Assembly (NCBI GenBank): GCA_013178155.1
Contig: JABLXH010000049.1
Coordinates: 1 to 34,906, forward strand
DNA length: 34,906 nt
Direction: 5' to 3'
From: Armatimonadota bacterium
GTDB lineage: Bacteria > Armatimonadota > Zipacnadia > Zipacnadales > UBA11051
Shown: positions 1-7,855 of the stretch, piece after piece
How positions within the stretch are numbered: the stretch's first letter is position 1
How the letters are laid out: the number at the start of each line of letters is the position of its first letter
Translations under genes and position numbers: made by a program
Notes under the pieces: model-generated
Databases searched by the model: none
Told to the model about the DNA's origin: nothing
The model's input: the letters and a program-made list of their open reading frames with translations, nothing else

Positions 1-592
1 TACCCTCCAGATCCAAAGGGCAGGCGGTGGGATAGTCCGCTCTGCCGGAGTGTCGGGTGGCGGGGCGGCCGTGTAGCGTCAAGGCGGCCACACCGACGTC
101 CTGGAGCCGGCGGCCCAGCTCGAGGTATCCGTCGTCTCCCGGCACCAGCCCGGCGCGGTACTTCACGGTCACCGGCACCGTCGCTACCCGACAGCACGCC
201 GCCGCCACGGCCACCGCGCGTTCCGGATCGGCCATGAGCTCGACGCCCGCACCCGCCCGGCGCACCTTTGGCACCGCGCAGCCCATATTGATGTCCACCA
301 CATCGGCGCCAGCTGCTTCCGCGGCCCGGGTGGCCTCAGCCATGGCGCCCGGCTCTCCGCCGAAGAGCTGCAGGGCCACGGGACGCTCCCCGAGGCAGAC
401 CACCATCATCGCCGCGGTCTTGCGTGACCCGTATTGCAGACCGCGGGCCGAGATCATCTCGGATACGACCAGGCCGGCACCAGCTCGGCGGCACAGCAGT
501 CGGAAGGGCAGGCTGGTGTACCCGGCCATCGGCCCCAGAACGAAGGGGGGGGCGACGACCACGCTCCCCAGGCGAAGCACCGGATCACTCAT
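1..592 (-). CDS. dus: tRNA-dihydrouridine synthase, N-terminal part (runs off the window)
   Basis: About 197 residues are present from ATG at 592; the 3' end lies outside the window. The family reduces uridines in tRNA to dihydrouridine using FMN and NADPH. Visible hallmarks are GPMAGYTSLPFR near residue 20, SEMISARGL, VALQLFGGEPG, the active-site segment DINMGCAVPKV and ALTLHGRPATRHSG at the FMN/tRNA-binding side. The usual motif is NxGCP, but here Pro after the catalytic Cys is Ala. The start overlaps the coaX stop by 8 bases (ATGAGTGA), so the gene is probably translationally coupled to coaX as the last visible member of the long minus-strand operon. Assignment to DusA, B or C is not possible from this fragment; DusB-like is most likely for a bacterium of this type. 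Confidence 0.9.
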   Translation of the reverse strand, partial: MSDPVLRLGSVVVAPPFVLGPMAGYTSLPFRLLCRRAGAGLVVSEMISARGLQYGSRKTAAMMVVCLGERPVALQLFGGEPGAMAEATRAAEAAGADVVDINMGCAVPKVRRAGAGVELMADPERAVAVAAACCRVATVPVTVKYRAGLVPGDDGYLELGRRLQDVGVAALTLHGRPATRHSGRADYPTACPLDLEG

Positions 593-1385
593 AGCCGTCG
601 CTAAGCCGCAGTCCCTCCAGCGTGAGCTTGTCGTCCAGGATCGTCGGTGCCTCCATCAAGGGCTCCACCAGCGCGGCATCGCCGCCCGTGACCACAATGG
701 CGGCGTCCTCGGCCCCCAGGATCTCCAGCGCCTCCCATACCATGCGGTCGGCAGTGCCAGCCAGTTGCATGGCGATACCGACGGCTAGGCACTCGGCAGT
801 GGAACGACCAAGCATCTCCTCCAGGATGGGAACATCGGTCTGGAGTAAAGCGGTCTCCAGATGAGGCACGCTGATGATCAGTCCCGCCAGGAGGGCCGCC
901 CGTCCAGCCGCGATGGCTCCGCCCAGCATTACACCCTCAGCCGACACGACCTCGCTGGTGATGCAGGTGCCCAGATCAACCACCACACAGGGCCGGCCAT
1001 AGAGCAGAGCCCCTCCCGTTGCGTTGGCGAGACGATCAGTGCCCAGCTCTTCCGGCCGGTGATACCCGATCTGAAGGACCGGAGCGATGTCTTTGCCGAG
1101 TGCCTGCAGTCCGCAGGGGAAAGCGGCCGTCAGCGCCGTCAACAGCCGGTCCACATGCGGGTTACAGCAGCAATAGACCAGGCGCTCGCAGTCGGCTACC
1201 ACAAAGCCGCCATCATCCAGCATGTCGCCCAGTTGCGCAGCGACACTGGCCCCATCCTGGATCATGTCCTCCTGCTCAGGGTCGGGCAGGTACGAAAGCG
1301 AACCGTGCAACTTCCACTCCCCGTCCTGCCGCAACCCGTACTTCAGGGCGGAGTTCCCAATGTCCAGGTAGAGCCGATAGCTCAC
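585..1385 (-). CDS. coaX: Type III pantothenate kinase CoaX
   Basis: This 266-aa protein phosphorylates pantothenate, the first step of coenzyme A synthesis. Type III enzymes are in the ASKHA fold and are typically about 255 aa. Visible motifs are the N-terminal phosphate loop DIGNSALKYG, GTDRLANATGG, the second phosphate motif DLGTCITSEVV, LGGAIAAGRAAL and the adenosine motif VTGGDA near the C-terminus. I chose the GTG start at 1385 because the motif begins only a few residues later, GGAGG lies 10 bases upstream, and the GTGA overlaps the stop of the preceding gene by 4 bases. A longer in-frame reading to 1547 would overlap that gene widely and adds low-complexity sequence. Coenzyme A supply has no obvious functional link to the Mre/KDO neighbours. 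Confidence 0.93.
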   Translation of the reverse strand: MSYRLYLDIGNSALKYGLRQDGEWKLHGSLSYLPDPEQEDMIQDGASVAAQLGDMLDDGGFVVADCERLVYCCCNPHVDRLLTALTAAFPCGLQALGKDIAPVLQIGYHRPEELGTDRLANATGGALLYGRPCVVVDLGTCITSEVVSAEGVMLGGAIAAGRAALLAGLIISVPHLETALLQTDVPILEEMLGRSTAECLAVGIAMQLAGTADRMVWEALEILGAEDAAIVVTGGDAALVEPLMEAPTILDDKLTLEGLRLSDGYE

Positions 1386-2098
1386 AATCTGAAGGCCTCC
1401 TGTCGCCACTTTCCGTCGGCTAACGTCATTATACTTGCTCCGCGCCCGTGGTGGAAGGTGCGCGCTACCGCCGTCCGCCCCACCACCTCCAGGGAGGGCT
1501 GACTGACGTGCCAGTGTCCGCAGAGGATGGCGTCCAGTTCCGGGCACGTCCCGGCCAGGGCCGCCTCCTCCGCACGCCCGTAGTGGGTGAGCGCGATGAG
1601 CACATCTACCTGTGGCCGCAACGCCGTTACGGCTTCGCGCGCCGCCACCAGCGGGTCCAGAAATCGGCCGATGGCCAGGCGCGAGACCATGGTGCCCTCT
1701 TGCACCATCACCTCCGTCAGCCCCAGCACCCCCAGCCGGACCCCATCGGGAGAGGTCAGCACGGTCCAGCGCCGCAGATGGCCCGGGTCCTGACCCGGTC
1801 GCGGCACCAGATTCGTGGCCAGCACCGGGAACCGCGCCTCACCGGTCTTTCTGAGGAGCCCGCTCCGGTACCAGGCGTACTCGCGGTTCCCCAGACACAT
1901 GGCGTCACACCCTGCTTCGTTGAGCCAGCGAATGGCAGGCTCCGACCACGGAAAGGCGAGGATGTTTGGGGCGGCCAGGGCATCGCCGCAGTCCAACAGC
2001 ACCGCCCGTCGCTCTTGTTTCAGTTCCCGCAGGCGCTGGGCGCGGCGCCGGTCCAGGCGGTTGTGCAGGTCAGCGGTGTGCACGAGGCACAGTTCCAT
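1382..2098 (-). CDS. Calcineurin-like metallophosphatase (5'-nucleotidase type), altered catalytic motif
   Basis: This is a 238-aa single-domain metallophosphoesterase. Motifs in order are HTADLHNR (metal ligands Asp10 and His12), DCGD (Asp36, Asp39), LGNREYAW (Asn71), LTHYG and the terminal CGHWH. They match the UshA/YfkN branch, but there is no C-terminal 5'-nucleotidase domain and no signal peptide, so it is probably cytoplasmic. The canonical GNHE motif reads GNRE, replacing with Arg72 the histidine that normally assists leaving-group protonation. It starts 4 bases after kdsD, and its stop overlaps coaX in GTGA. The substrate is unknown; a nucleotide, sugar phosphate or phosphodiester are all possible. 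Confidence 0.82.
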   Translation of the reverse strand: MELCLVHTADLHNRLDRRRAQRLRELKQERRAVLLDCGDALAAPNILAFPWSEPAIRWLNEAGCDAMCLGNREYAWYRSGLLRKTGEARFPVLATNLVPRPGQDPGHLRRWTVLTSPDGVRLGVLGLTEVMVQEGTMVSRLAIGRFLDPLVAAREAVTALRPQVDVLIALTHYGRAEEAALAGTCPELDAILCGHWHVSQPSLEVVGRTAVARTFHHGRGASIMTLADGKWRQEAFRL

Positions 2099-2102
2099 GG
2101 GC

Positions 2103-3095
2103 CTAAATGACCCTCAGTTTCATGAGGTCCTGAATGTCCACCATCCCGATGGCCCGCCCCTCTTCGTCCACCACTGGCAGGTTGTCAAACTCCCGCCGCT
2201 CCATGATGCTGAGCGCTTCGGCCGCCAGGATGTCCGGGCCTACCGTCGTCGGTGTGCGTGTCATCACCTCCGCAATGGGGCCCTTCAATACCGCCTCGTG
2301 GTTCACCTCCCGTTGCATCAGGACGCGAAAGTCTCCGTCGGTGAAGAGCCCCACCAGCCGACCGGCGCGGTCCACGACCGTGACCACTCCCCGCACCGGT
2401 GCGGTGCTCATGGTCAGCAGGGCGTCAAGCACCGTCGCGTCAGGAGTGATGGTGGGGTTGTCGGCTCCGGTATGCATCACATCGCCGACGCGGAGTAGCA
2501 GGCGACGCCCCAGCGCACCACCCGGATGCGTCGCCGCATAGTCGTCGGTGGAAAAGCCCCGGGCGGCCATGACCGCCATCGCCAGGGCATCACCCAGCGC
2601 CAGAGCCACCAGCGCCGAGGCCGTCGGCGCCAGGCCCAGTGGGCAGGCCTCGCGTTCGCAGGCGGCGTCCAGTGTGACATCGGCGGCCTGCGACAGGGTC
2701 GAATCACGCACGCCACAGATGGCGATGACCTTGACCTGTCGGCGCTTGACCGCCGGCAGAATGTCCAGGATCTCACGGGTCTCACCACTGTTGCTGAGCA
2801 TGATGACCACGTCACCGTCGGCGATCATGCCCAGGTCACCGTGCAGGGCCTCGGCGGGGTGCATGAAGTGAGCGGGCGTGCCAGTGCTGGCCAGCGTACT
2901 GGCGATCTTGCGGCCGACGGCGCCGGACTTACCGATGCCGCTGACAATGACCCGGCCGCTGGTGTGCAACACCAGCTCCGCCGCTCGAACGAAGTCATCG
3001 CCCAGGCGGGCGGCAGCGGCGCGGATGGCCTCCACCTCAATGTCCAGCGTCTGACGCGCCTGGTTCAGTATCGCCTCGGGAGAAGCGTCTCTCAT
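2103..3095 (-). CDS. kdsD: Arabinose-5-phosphate isomerase KdsD (KpsF/GutQ family)
   Basis: At 330 aa this is the usual length for the family. It converts ribulose 5-phosphate to arabinose 5-phosphate, the first dedicated step toward KDO. An N-terminal SIS sugar-isomerase domain (roughly residues 35-185) shows SGIGKSGAVGRKIA, HPAEALHGDLG, LSNSGET and THPGGALGRRL. Two CBS domains follow (about 205-262 and 270-330), with VMHTGADNPTI and EFDNLPVVDEEG. The ATG at 3095 overlaps the kdsA stop in ATGA. It sits directly with kdsA and kdsB, making three consecutive steps of one pathway, which makes the KDO role much more likely than glucitol-associated GutQ. Confidence 0.95.
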   Translation of the reverse strand: MRDASPEAILNQARQTLDIEVEAIRAAAARLGDDFVRAAELVLHTSGRVIVSGIGKSGAVGRKIASTLASTGTPAHFMHPAEALHGDLGMIADGDVVIMLSNSGETREILDILPAVKRRQVKVIAICGVRDSTLSQAADVTLDAACEREACPLGLAPTASALVALALGDALAMAVMAARGFSTDDYAATHPGGALGRRLLLRVGDVMHTGADNPTITPDATVLDALLTMSTAPVRGVVTVVDRAGRLVGLFTDGDFRVLMQREVNHEAVLKGPIAEVMTRTPTTVGPDILAAEALSIMERREFDNLPVVDEEGRAIGMVDIQDLMKLRVI

Positions 3096-3922
3096 AGCGC
3101 CCTGACCACCTCGTGCACGGCCTGAACGCTCCGCAACAAGGCCCTCAGGTCACCGAAGGGGATCATGTTCGGACCGTCGCAAGGGGCGTGATCGGGGTCC
3201 GGATGGACCTCCAGGAACAGGCTGTCTATGCCCATCGCCACCGCACTCCGGGCCAGTCCGGCGGCGTACTCTCGCTGCCCGCCAGAGGCCCCACCGGCCC
3301 CGCCCGGGAGCTGTACGCTGTGGGTGGCATCAAAGATCACGGGGACTCCCAGCCCGCGCATGATGGCCAGGCTGCGCATGTCCACCACCAGGTTATGGTA
3401 GCCGAACGTCGTGCCCCGCTCCGTGAGCAGCACCCGGTCATTGCCCGTGGAGCGCACCTTCTCCACCGAATAGGCCATGTCGGCCGGGGCCATGAACTGA
3501 CCCTTCTTGATGTTGACGGGCAGCTGCGTCTCGCCGCAGGCCACCAGCAGATCGGTCTGGCGGCACAGGAAGGCCGGGACCTGCAGGACGTCCAGCACGG
3601 CCGCCGCCGGACCCACCTGCCCCGTCTCATGGACATCCGACAGTACCGGTACACCGGCCCGTTCCTTCACCCGGGCGAGCAACTCCAACCCGATCTGCCA
3701 ACCCGGTCCACGAACAGCGGTGACGGCCGTCCGATTGGCCTTGTCATAAGAGGCCTTAAAGACATAGGGCATCCCCAGCTCCGCTGTCAGGTCACGCAGG
3801 TAGCAGGCCATATCGTAGGTGGCAGCCTCGTCCTCGATGAGACACGGCCCGGCGATCAGCACGAGGTCACCGCCGCCAAAAGCCACTTTGCCAACCATCA
3901 CGGGCTGAGATAGGGCGTGCAT
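3092..3922 (-). CDS. kdsA: 3-deoxy-8-phosphooctulonate synthase (KDO-8-phosphate synthase)
   Basis: This 276-aa cytoplasmic enzyme condenses arabinose 5-phosphate with phosphoenolpyruvate to give KDO-8-phosphate. Conserved blocks are LIAGPCLIEDE, FKASYDKANRT, RGPGWQIGLELL, SDVHETGQ, PAFLCRQTDLL, KKGQFMAP, TERGTTFGYHNLVVDMR, FDATHSVQLPGG and EVHPDPDHAPCDGPN. Cys27 in AGPC, the His in THSVQ, the Glu in EVHP and the Asp in DGPN are the metal ligands of the metal-dependent class, typified by the Aquifex enzyme. The E. coli type has Asn in place of this Cys. I chose ATG 3922 because it abuts the kdsB stop (TGATG) and gives the normal length; the in-frame extension to 4021 only shadows kdsB. Confidence 0.96.
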   Translation of the reverse strand: MHALSQPVMVGKVAFGGGDLVLIAGPCLIEDEAATYDMACYLRDLTAELGMPYVFKASYDKANRTAVTAVRGPGWQIGLELLARVKERAGVPVLSDVHETGQVGPAAAVLDVLQVPAFLCRQTDLLVACGETQLPVNIKKGQFMAPADMAYSVEKVRSTGNDRVLLTERGTTFGYHNLVVDMRSLAIMRGLGVPVIFDATHSVQLPGGAGGASGGQREYAAGLARSAVAMGIDSLFLEVHPDPDHAPCDGPNMIPFGDLRALLRSVQAVHEVVRAL

Positions 3923-4710
3923 CAGACTTCCTTCTCCATGATCTGTCGCACCCGCGCCAGGTCCTCCGGAGTGTCTACACCGATCGGCGAGTAGTCCACC
4001 TGCACCACGCGTATCGAGCATCCGTTCTCGACCGCCCGCAGTTGTTCCAGGCCCTCGGTGATCTCAAGCGGGGTTCGCTCGAGGCCCGCCATCCAAAGCA
4101 GAGTGTCGCGGGTGTAGACATACATCCCAATGTGCTTCAGCGGGGTCAGGCCGGACTTCGGGTGCACTCGCGGCTTGTCCGCAGGCCATGTGGCCCCCGG
4201 GTCCAGACGAAAGAACGGTATGGGGCACCGCGAGAAGTACAAAGCAAAGCCACGGCGGTCCACCACGACCTTCACCGCCGAGTCCTCCAGGTGTTCCTCC
4301 AGCGTCAGGATGGGGGTAGCAATGGTCCCGAGCCGCAGCCCCTCCTCCGCGAGGAAGGGCGCCACGGCCGCGTCTATGATCTCGGGCCGGATCAGTGGCT
4401 CATCGCCCTGGATGTTGACGACCAGGTCACAGTCTGTGCCGCGCGCCACCTCGGCCAGACGGTCGGTGCCAGAGGCGTGTTCTGGCGAGGTCATCACGGC
4501 CTTGCCGCCAAAGCCTTCGACCGCCCGCAGCACCTCGTCGCTGTCTGTGGCCACGAGCACCTCGCTAAGATGACGTGACTGCTGCGCGCGTTCATAGACG
4601 TGCTGCACCATCGGCTTGCCGGCGATGTCCAGCAGTACCTTGCCCGGCAGGCGAGTGGCCGCCAGGCGGGCCGGTATCATCCCCACAATGCGTGGTGAGA
4701 GGTTTGCCAT
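3922..4710 (-). CDS. kdsB: 3-deoxy-manno-octulosonate cytidylyltransferase (CMP-KDO synthetase)
   Basis: This 262-aa protein activates KDO with CTP to CMP-KDO, the donor for KDO transfer to lipid A in LPS assembly. Motifs are the nucleotide-binding IPARLAATRLPGK, EVLVATDSDEV, SPEHASGTDRLAEV, VVNIQGDEPLI with the metal-binding Asp, FSRCPIPF, KHIGMYVYTRDTL, EGLEQLRAVENG and GVDTPEDLARV. AAGG lies about 9 bases before ATG 4710, and the mreD stop is 13 bases upstream. Its last base is shared with the kdsA start. There is no sign of truncation. With kdsD and kdsA it forms a complete KDO cassette apart from the KdsC phosphatase, which is not visible here. Confidence 0.96.
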   Translation of the reverse strand: MANLSPRIVGMIPARLAATRLPGKVLLDIAGKPMVQHVYERAQQSRHLSEVLVATDSDEVLRAVEGFGGKAVMTSPEHASGTDRLAEVARGTDCDLVVNIQGDEPLIRPEIIDAAVAPFLAEEGLRLGTIATPILTLEEHLEDSAVKVVVDRRGFALYFSRCPIPFFRLDPGATWPADKPRVHPKSGLTPLKHIGMYVYTRDTLLWMAGLERTPLEITEGLEQLRAVENGCSIRVVQVDYSPIGVDTPEDLARVRQIMEKEV

Positions 4711-4723
4711 CGGATGCTACCTT

Positions 4724-5206
4724 CTACAAGGTCTCTGGCTCGGGGTAGAAGCGCCGCAGGCTGCGCACCAGCAGATAGATCGGGGCCGCCACGGCGGCGC
4801 TGTACAAGGCCCTCACAAGGGCCTGCCACATCCACGGTTGCGGACTGGGCGGGGGCGCCAGCAGCAGCTCGACAAGGGAGGCCACAAGCACCCCGATGCC
4901 TACCAGCAGCATGGCTACCAGCACCCGGTCGGCAAAGACCCGCCCCCGCAGTGAGCCGGCAAAGAAACCCAGACCCATATGGCTCACGAACAACTGTCCG
5001 AGGGTGGCGGATGAGATCGAACCCCAGAGCAGCGCACCCAGGAAGCCTGCGGTCAGGCCGCTGGCTCCGCCGGTTCCCAGGCCGAGACAGATCACCGCTG
5101 CCAGGGTCAGGTGAGGGGTCTGAGAGTGCACGCGCAGCCAGGCCGGCCAGGTGGACTGGACCGCCGCGCAGACGATCATCAGCAGGAGTGTGACCACAAA
5201 GCCCAA
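4724..5206 (-). CDS. mreD: Rod shape-determining membrane protein MreD
   Basis: This 160-aa, strongly hydrophobic protein has about five membrane segments: residues 3-20, 30-50 and 55-75, a pair around 95-115, and a last one near 130-148. It ends in a short basic tail, LLVRSLRRFY. MreD proteins are short, poorly conserved membrane partners of MreC in the elongasome, so identity rests on topology, length and position just after mreC and mreB. The start appears to be TTG at 5206, with GGGAGG at 5221..5216 about 9 bases upstream; an in-frame GTG at 5197 lies too far from that site. It lies 24 bases after mreC and 13 before kdsB. Confidence 0.85.
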   Translation of the reverse strand: MGFVVTLLLMIVCAAVQSTWPAWLRVHSQTPHLTLAAVICLGLGTGGASGLTAGFLGALLWGSISSATLGQLFVSHMGLGFFAGSLRGRVFADRVLVAMLLVGIGVLVASLVELLLAPPPSPQPWMWQALVRALYSAAVAAPIYLLVRSLRRFYPEPETL

Positions 5207-5230
5207 CGGCCTGTGCCTCCCGGACGGACC

Positions 5231-6097
5231 TCACCGCCCATGTCGCTCGACCAGCACCCATTCCAGGTGCTCGAAGTCCACCGCCGGTCGAATGTAGGCG
5301 CGCAAGTCTACTGTACCAGCGGCTGACCGCTCCACGCGTGTCACCACGCCGATAGGGATCCCGGCGGGGTAGACCTCACCCAGACCGGAGGTCAGAATCA
5401 TATCGCCCTCCCTGACGTCCGACCGACCGATGATCTTGGTCATAACCAGGAGGTCGGGCCTGTTGACCGGCTGCGGCGCCACGTTGACCATGCCCTGGTC
5501 ACGGGAGCGGAGGGCCACTCTGCCGGCCACCGCGTGCTCGGCGTCAATCAGCAGGAAGACCTCGCCGCGCTGGCCGGAGCCCGTCACCGCGGCCACGCGT
5601 CCCACCAGGCCCGCGGCCGTGCGGACGATGTTGCCCACCTCGAGCTTCCGCCCCGGTGGCGCGGCAATGGTCAGGCGCTTGCGCCCCAGACTGAAATTGA
5701 TGGAGACCACGCGCGCCGCCATCGCCGGCGGTGGCTGCTCGACGCTGAACCCCAGGGTCTTCTTGAGCCGCTGGTTCTCCACCAGAGCATCAATGAGCCG
5801 CAACTGCTGCGCGCGCAGCTCCTCGTTCTCCTTCTCCAGGCGCGCACAGCGCGCAGCCAGGTCATGCGCCCGCGCCAGCGACGAGGCAGTCTGCCGTGCC
5901 GCCGACCCGGCCACGGCCAAGCCCCTTTCCAGGGGCCATACCAGCCCCACCGCCACTCGCTCGGGGAAGCTGCGCCTTGACTCCCCGCTGCCCTGGCCGG
6001 AGCGGGCCCGGTGCTGCCAGACCGTCAGCACGATGGCCAGGACGATCAGGATGACCAGCGAGCGAGCGTTGGATTGGCCGCGTGTGGGCCTGAGCAT
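5231..6097 (-). CDS. mreC: Rod shape-determining protein MreC
   Basis: This 288-aa inner-membrane protein has one N-terminal transmembrane segment (about residues 12-30, LVILIVLAIVLTV), a periplasmic coiled coil (about 70-110, LEKENEELRAQQLRLIDALV) and then the MreC beta domains. Typical signatures are RVVSINFSLGRKRLTI, VRTAAGLVGRV, LLIDAEHAVAGRV, EGDMILTSGLGEVYPAGIPIGVV and the closing DFEHLEWVLV. It couples cytoplasmic MreB filaments to the peptidoglycan elongation machinery. ATG 6097 is preferred over an upstream in-frame start at 6148, which would run into mreB; the chosen start lies 2 bases after the mreB stop. The order mreB-mreC-mreD is the classic one. Confidence 0.95.
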   Translation of the reverse strand: MLRPTRGQSNARSLVILIVLAIVLTVWQHRARSGQGSGESRRSFPERVAVGLVWPLERGLAVAGSAARQTASSLARAHDLAARCARLEKENEELRAQQLRLIDALVENQRLKKTLGFSVEQPPPAMAARVVSINFSLGRKRLTIAAPPGRKLEVGNIVRTAAGLVGRVAAVTGSGQRGEVFLLIDAEHAVAGRVALRSRDQGMVNVAPQPVNRPDLLVMTKIIGRSDVREGDMILTSGLGEVYPAGIPIGVVTRVERSAAGTVDLRAYIRPAVDFEHLEWVLVERHGR

Positions 6098-6099
6098 GT

Positions 6100-7122
6100 C
6101 TACTTCCGGGAGTGGAGGCCGTGGAGCTCTTCCAGATACTTGGCGCAACCCAGGGCCACGCAGGTCAGCGGGTCCTCGGCGACGTACACCGGGATGTCGG
6201 TTTCGGCGCTCACCAACTGATCGAGGCCCTGCAGCAGCGCTCCGCCGCCCGCCAGCACGATGCCTCGGTTCATGACATCGGCCGCCAGCTCCGGCGCCGT
6301 GGCATCAAGGGTCTCCTTGACCATTTCCACGATAGCGTTGACGGTCCCCTGAATGGCCTCACGGATCTCGCCCGAGGTGATGACGATGCTGCGCGGCAGT
6401 CCCGACAGCAGGTCCTTTCCGCGGACCTCCATCTCTTCCTCCTCCTGGCGCGGGAAGGCGGACCCCAGGCGGATCTTGATGTGTTCAGCAGTGCTCTCTC
6501 CGATGTAGAGGTTGAACTCGCGGCGGATGTACCCGCTGATCGCCTCGTCAATCTCCTCCCCGGCGATCCGCATGGAACGCTGGGTGCAGATGCCGCCCAG
6601 CGAGATGACGGCGATCTCGGTGGTGCCGCCCCCGATGTCCAGGATCATGTTCCCCACCGGCTCCGCCACGGGCAGACCGGCCCCAATGGCCGCCGCCATC
6701 GGCTCGTCAATGAGTTCGCACTCGTATGCCCCAGCCTCGCGTGCCGCATCCTCAACCGCTCGCCGTTCCACCTCCGTGATACCCGACGGAACCCCGACCA
6801 CCATGCGGGGATGGGAGAGCCAGCGTTGAGGCTGCACCTTGCGGATGAAGTGCCGCAGCATGGCCTCAGTGATGTCGAAGTCGGCGATGACTCCGTCCCG
6901 CAGGGGCCGCACCGCCGCAATCCGTGCCGGCGTACGACCGACCATGCGCTTGGCGTCCTCGCCCACGGCCAGAACCCGGTTGTCGGCCATGTCCACCGCG
7001 ACCACCGAAGGCTCACGGAGCAGGATACCGCGTCCGGCGACGTGCACGAGCGTGTTGGCCGTCCCCAGGTCTATGCCCAGGTCGGGCGAGAAGCGCGACG
7101 TCCAGGACAGGGCGGCACGCAT
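6100..7122 (-). CDS. mreB: Rod shape-determining protein MreB (bacterial actin)
   Basis: This 340-aa actin homologue assembles into membrane-associated filaments that steer lateral wall growth. ATPase motifs are phosphate 1 (LGIDLGTANTLVHV), the connect region ELIDEPMAAAIGAG, phosphate 2 (LDIGGGTTEIAVISLGG), RSMRIAGEEIDEAI, YIGESTAEHIKI and the adenosine motif IVLAGGGALLQGLDQLV. The ATG at 7122 gives the usual length. A second in-frame ATG at 7191 has a better Shine-Dalgarno (GGGAG 4 bases upstream) but overlaps maf by 35 bases and adds 23 residues absent from typical MreB. Which start is used cannot be settled here. mreC follows after 2 bases. Confidence 0.96.
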   Translation of the reverse strand: MRAALSWTSRFSPDLGIDLGTANTLVHVAGRGILLREPSVVAVDMADNRVLAVGEDAKRMVGRTPARIAAVRPLRDGVIADFDITEAMLRHFIRKVQPQRWLSHPRMVVGVPSGITEVERRAVEDAAREAGAYECELIDEPMAAAIGAGLPVAEPVGNMILDIGGGTTEIAVISLGGICTQRSMRIAGEEIDEAISGYIRREFNLYIGESTAEHIKIRLGSAFPRQEEEEMEVRGKDLLSGLPRSIVITSGEIREAIQGTVNAIVEMVKETLDATAPELAADVMNRGIVLAGGGALLQGLDQLVSAETDIPVYVAEDPLTCVALGCAKYLEELHGLHSRK

Positions 7123-7156
7123 CGTCCGCTCGAACCACGACCGCCGCAGGTCGAAA

Positions 7157-7855
7157 CTACCACCTACGCCAACCAGTTGCCTCGTTCTCATTGTTCTCCC
7201 ACATCGTCCACCCCAGCCGCGCCAACATGGCCTGCAGGCGCGCCAGGGGCAGTCCCACGACATTCAGATAGGACCCCAGAACCTCCACCACCAGCTCGCC
7301 CCCCTGCGACTGTATCCCGTATGCCCCGGCCTTGTCCAGAGGGTCGCCGGTGGCGACATAGCGCTCGATCTCCGTCGCGCTGAGGGGGGCGAAAGTCACC
7401 CGTGTCTCCTCGTGTTCCAGCGCCAGGCACTCCGTCCCGGGTCCGGCCACGATGGCCAGGCCCGTATATACCACGTGTTGGCGTCCGCTGAGGGCCCGCA
7501 GCATGGCCTGCGCCTGTCTGGGGTCCGCGGGCTTACCCAGGATGGTGTTCCCCAGCGCGACGACGGTGTCCGCTCCCACTACCAGGCGTTCCGGAAAGCG
7601 CCGCGCCACGATGACCGCCTTCCTTCGGGCTGTCTCTCGGCAGTAGCGGACCGGGTCCTGGCCCGGCGGGGCGTCAGGTTCATCCCTGCTGGGCCAGACC
7701 TCAAAGGGCAACCCGGCCCAACGCAGGATCTCCTGACGGCGGGGCGACGCGGATGCCAGAACCAGCGGCGAGCGCAGGGCTTTCTCCGGCGCCCTGCGCC
7801 TCGCCAGGCCATCGTGAGAATCGTGACCGCTGTGAGCCGTCAGCGCCCGCCTCAC
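7157..7855 (-). CDS. maf: Maf-family nucleoside triphosphate pyrophosphatase
   Basis: This 232-aa cytoplasmic house-cleaning enzyme hydrolyses non-canonical or excess NTPs (dTTP/UTP in the YhdE branch) to NMP and pyrophosphate. Signatures are LVLASASPRRQEIL, VVGADTVVALG, ILGKPAD, HVVYTGLAIV, YVATGDPLDKAGAYGIQ and GSYLNVVGLPL. The first 27 residues precede the conserved start and are not typical. They may be real because ATG 7855 overlaps the stop of the kinase gene in ATGA. Maf next to mreB is a widespread arrangement and has been linked to septum/shape control, although the biochemical role is nucleotide hydrolysis. Confidence 0.94.
   Translation of the reverse strand: MRRALTAHSGHDSHDGLARRRAPEKALRSPLVLASASPRRQEILRWAGLPFEVWPSRDEPDAPPGQDPVRYCRETARRKAVIVARRFPERLVVGADTVVALGNTILGKPADPRQAQAMLRALSGRQHVVYTGLAIVAGPGTECLALEHEETRVTFAPLSATEIERYVATGDPLDKAGAYGIQSQGGELVVEVLGSYLNVVGLPLARLQAMLARLGWTMWENNENEATGWRRW

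Noticed and set aside
57-788. Plus-strand 243-codon open frame
   Set aside because: It lies opposite dus and coaX, whose conserved motifs are clear, and its product is Ser/Arg/Pro-rich shadow sequence.
7123-7191. Upstream MreB start at 7191
   Set aside because: It has a good ribosome-binding site but adds 23 atypical residues and overlaps maf; kept only as an alternative.
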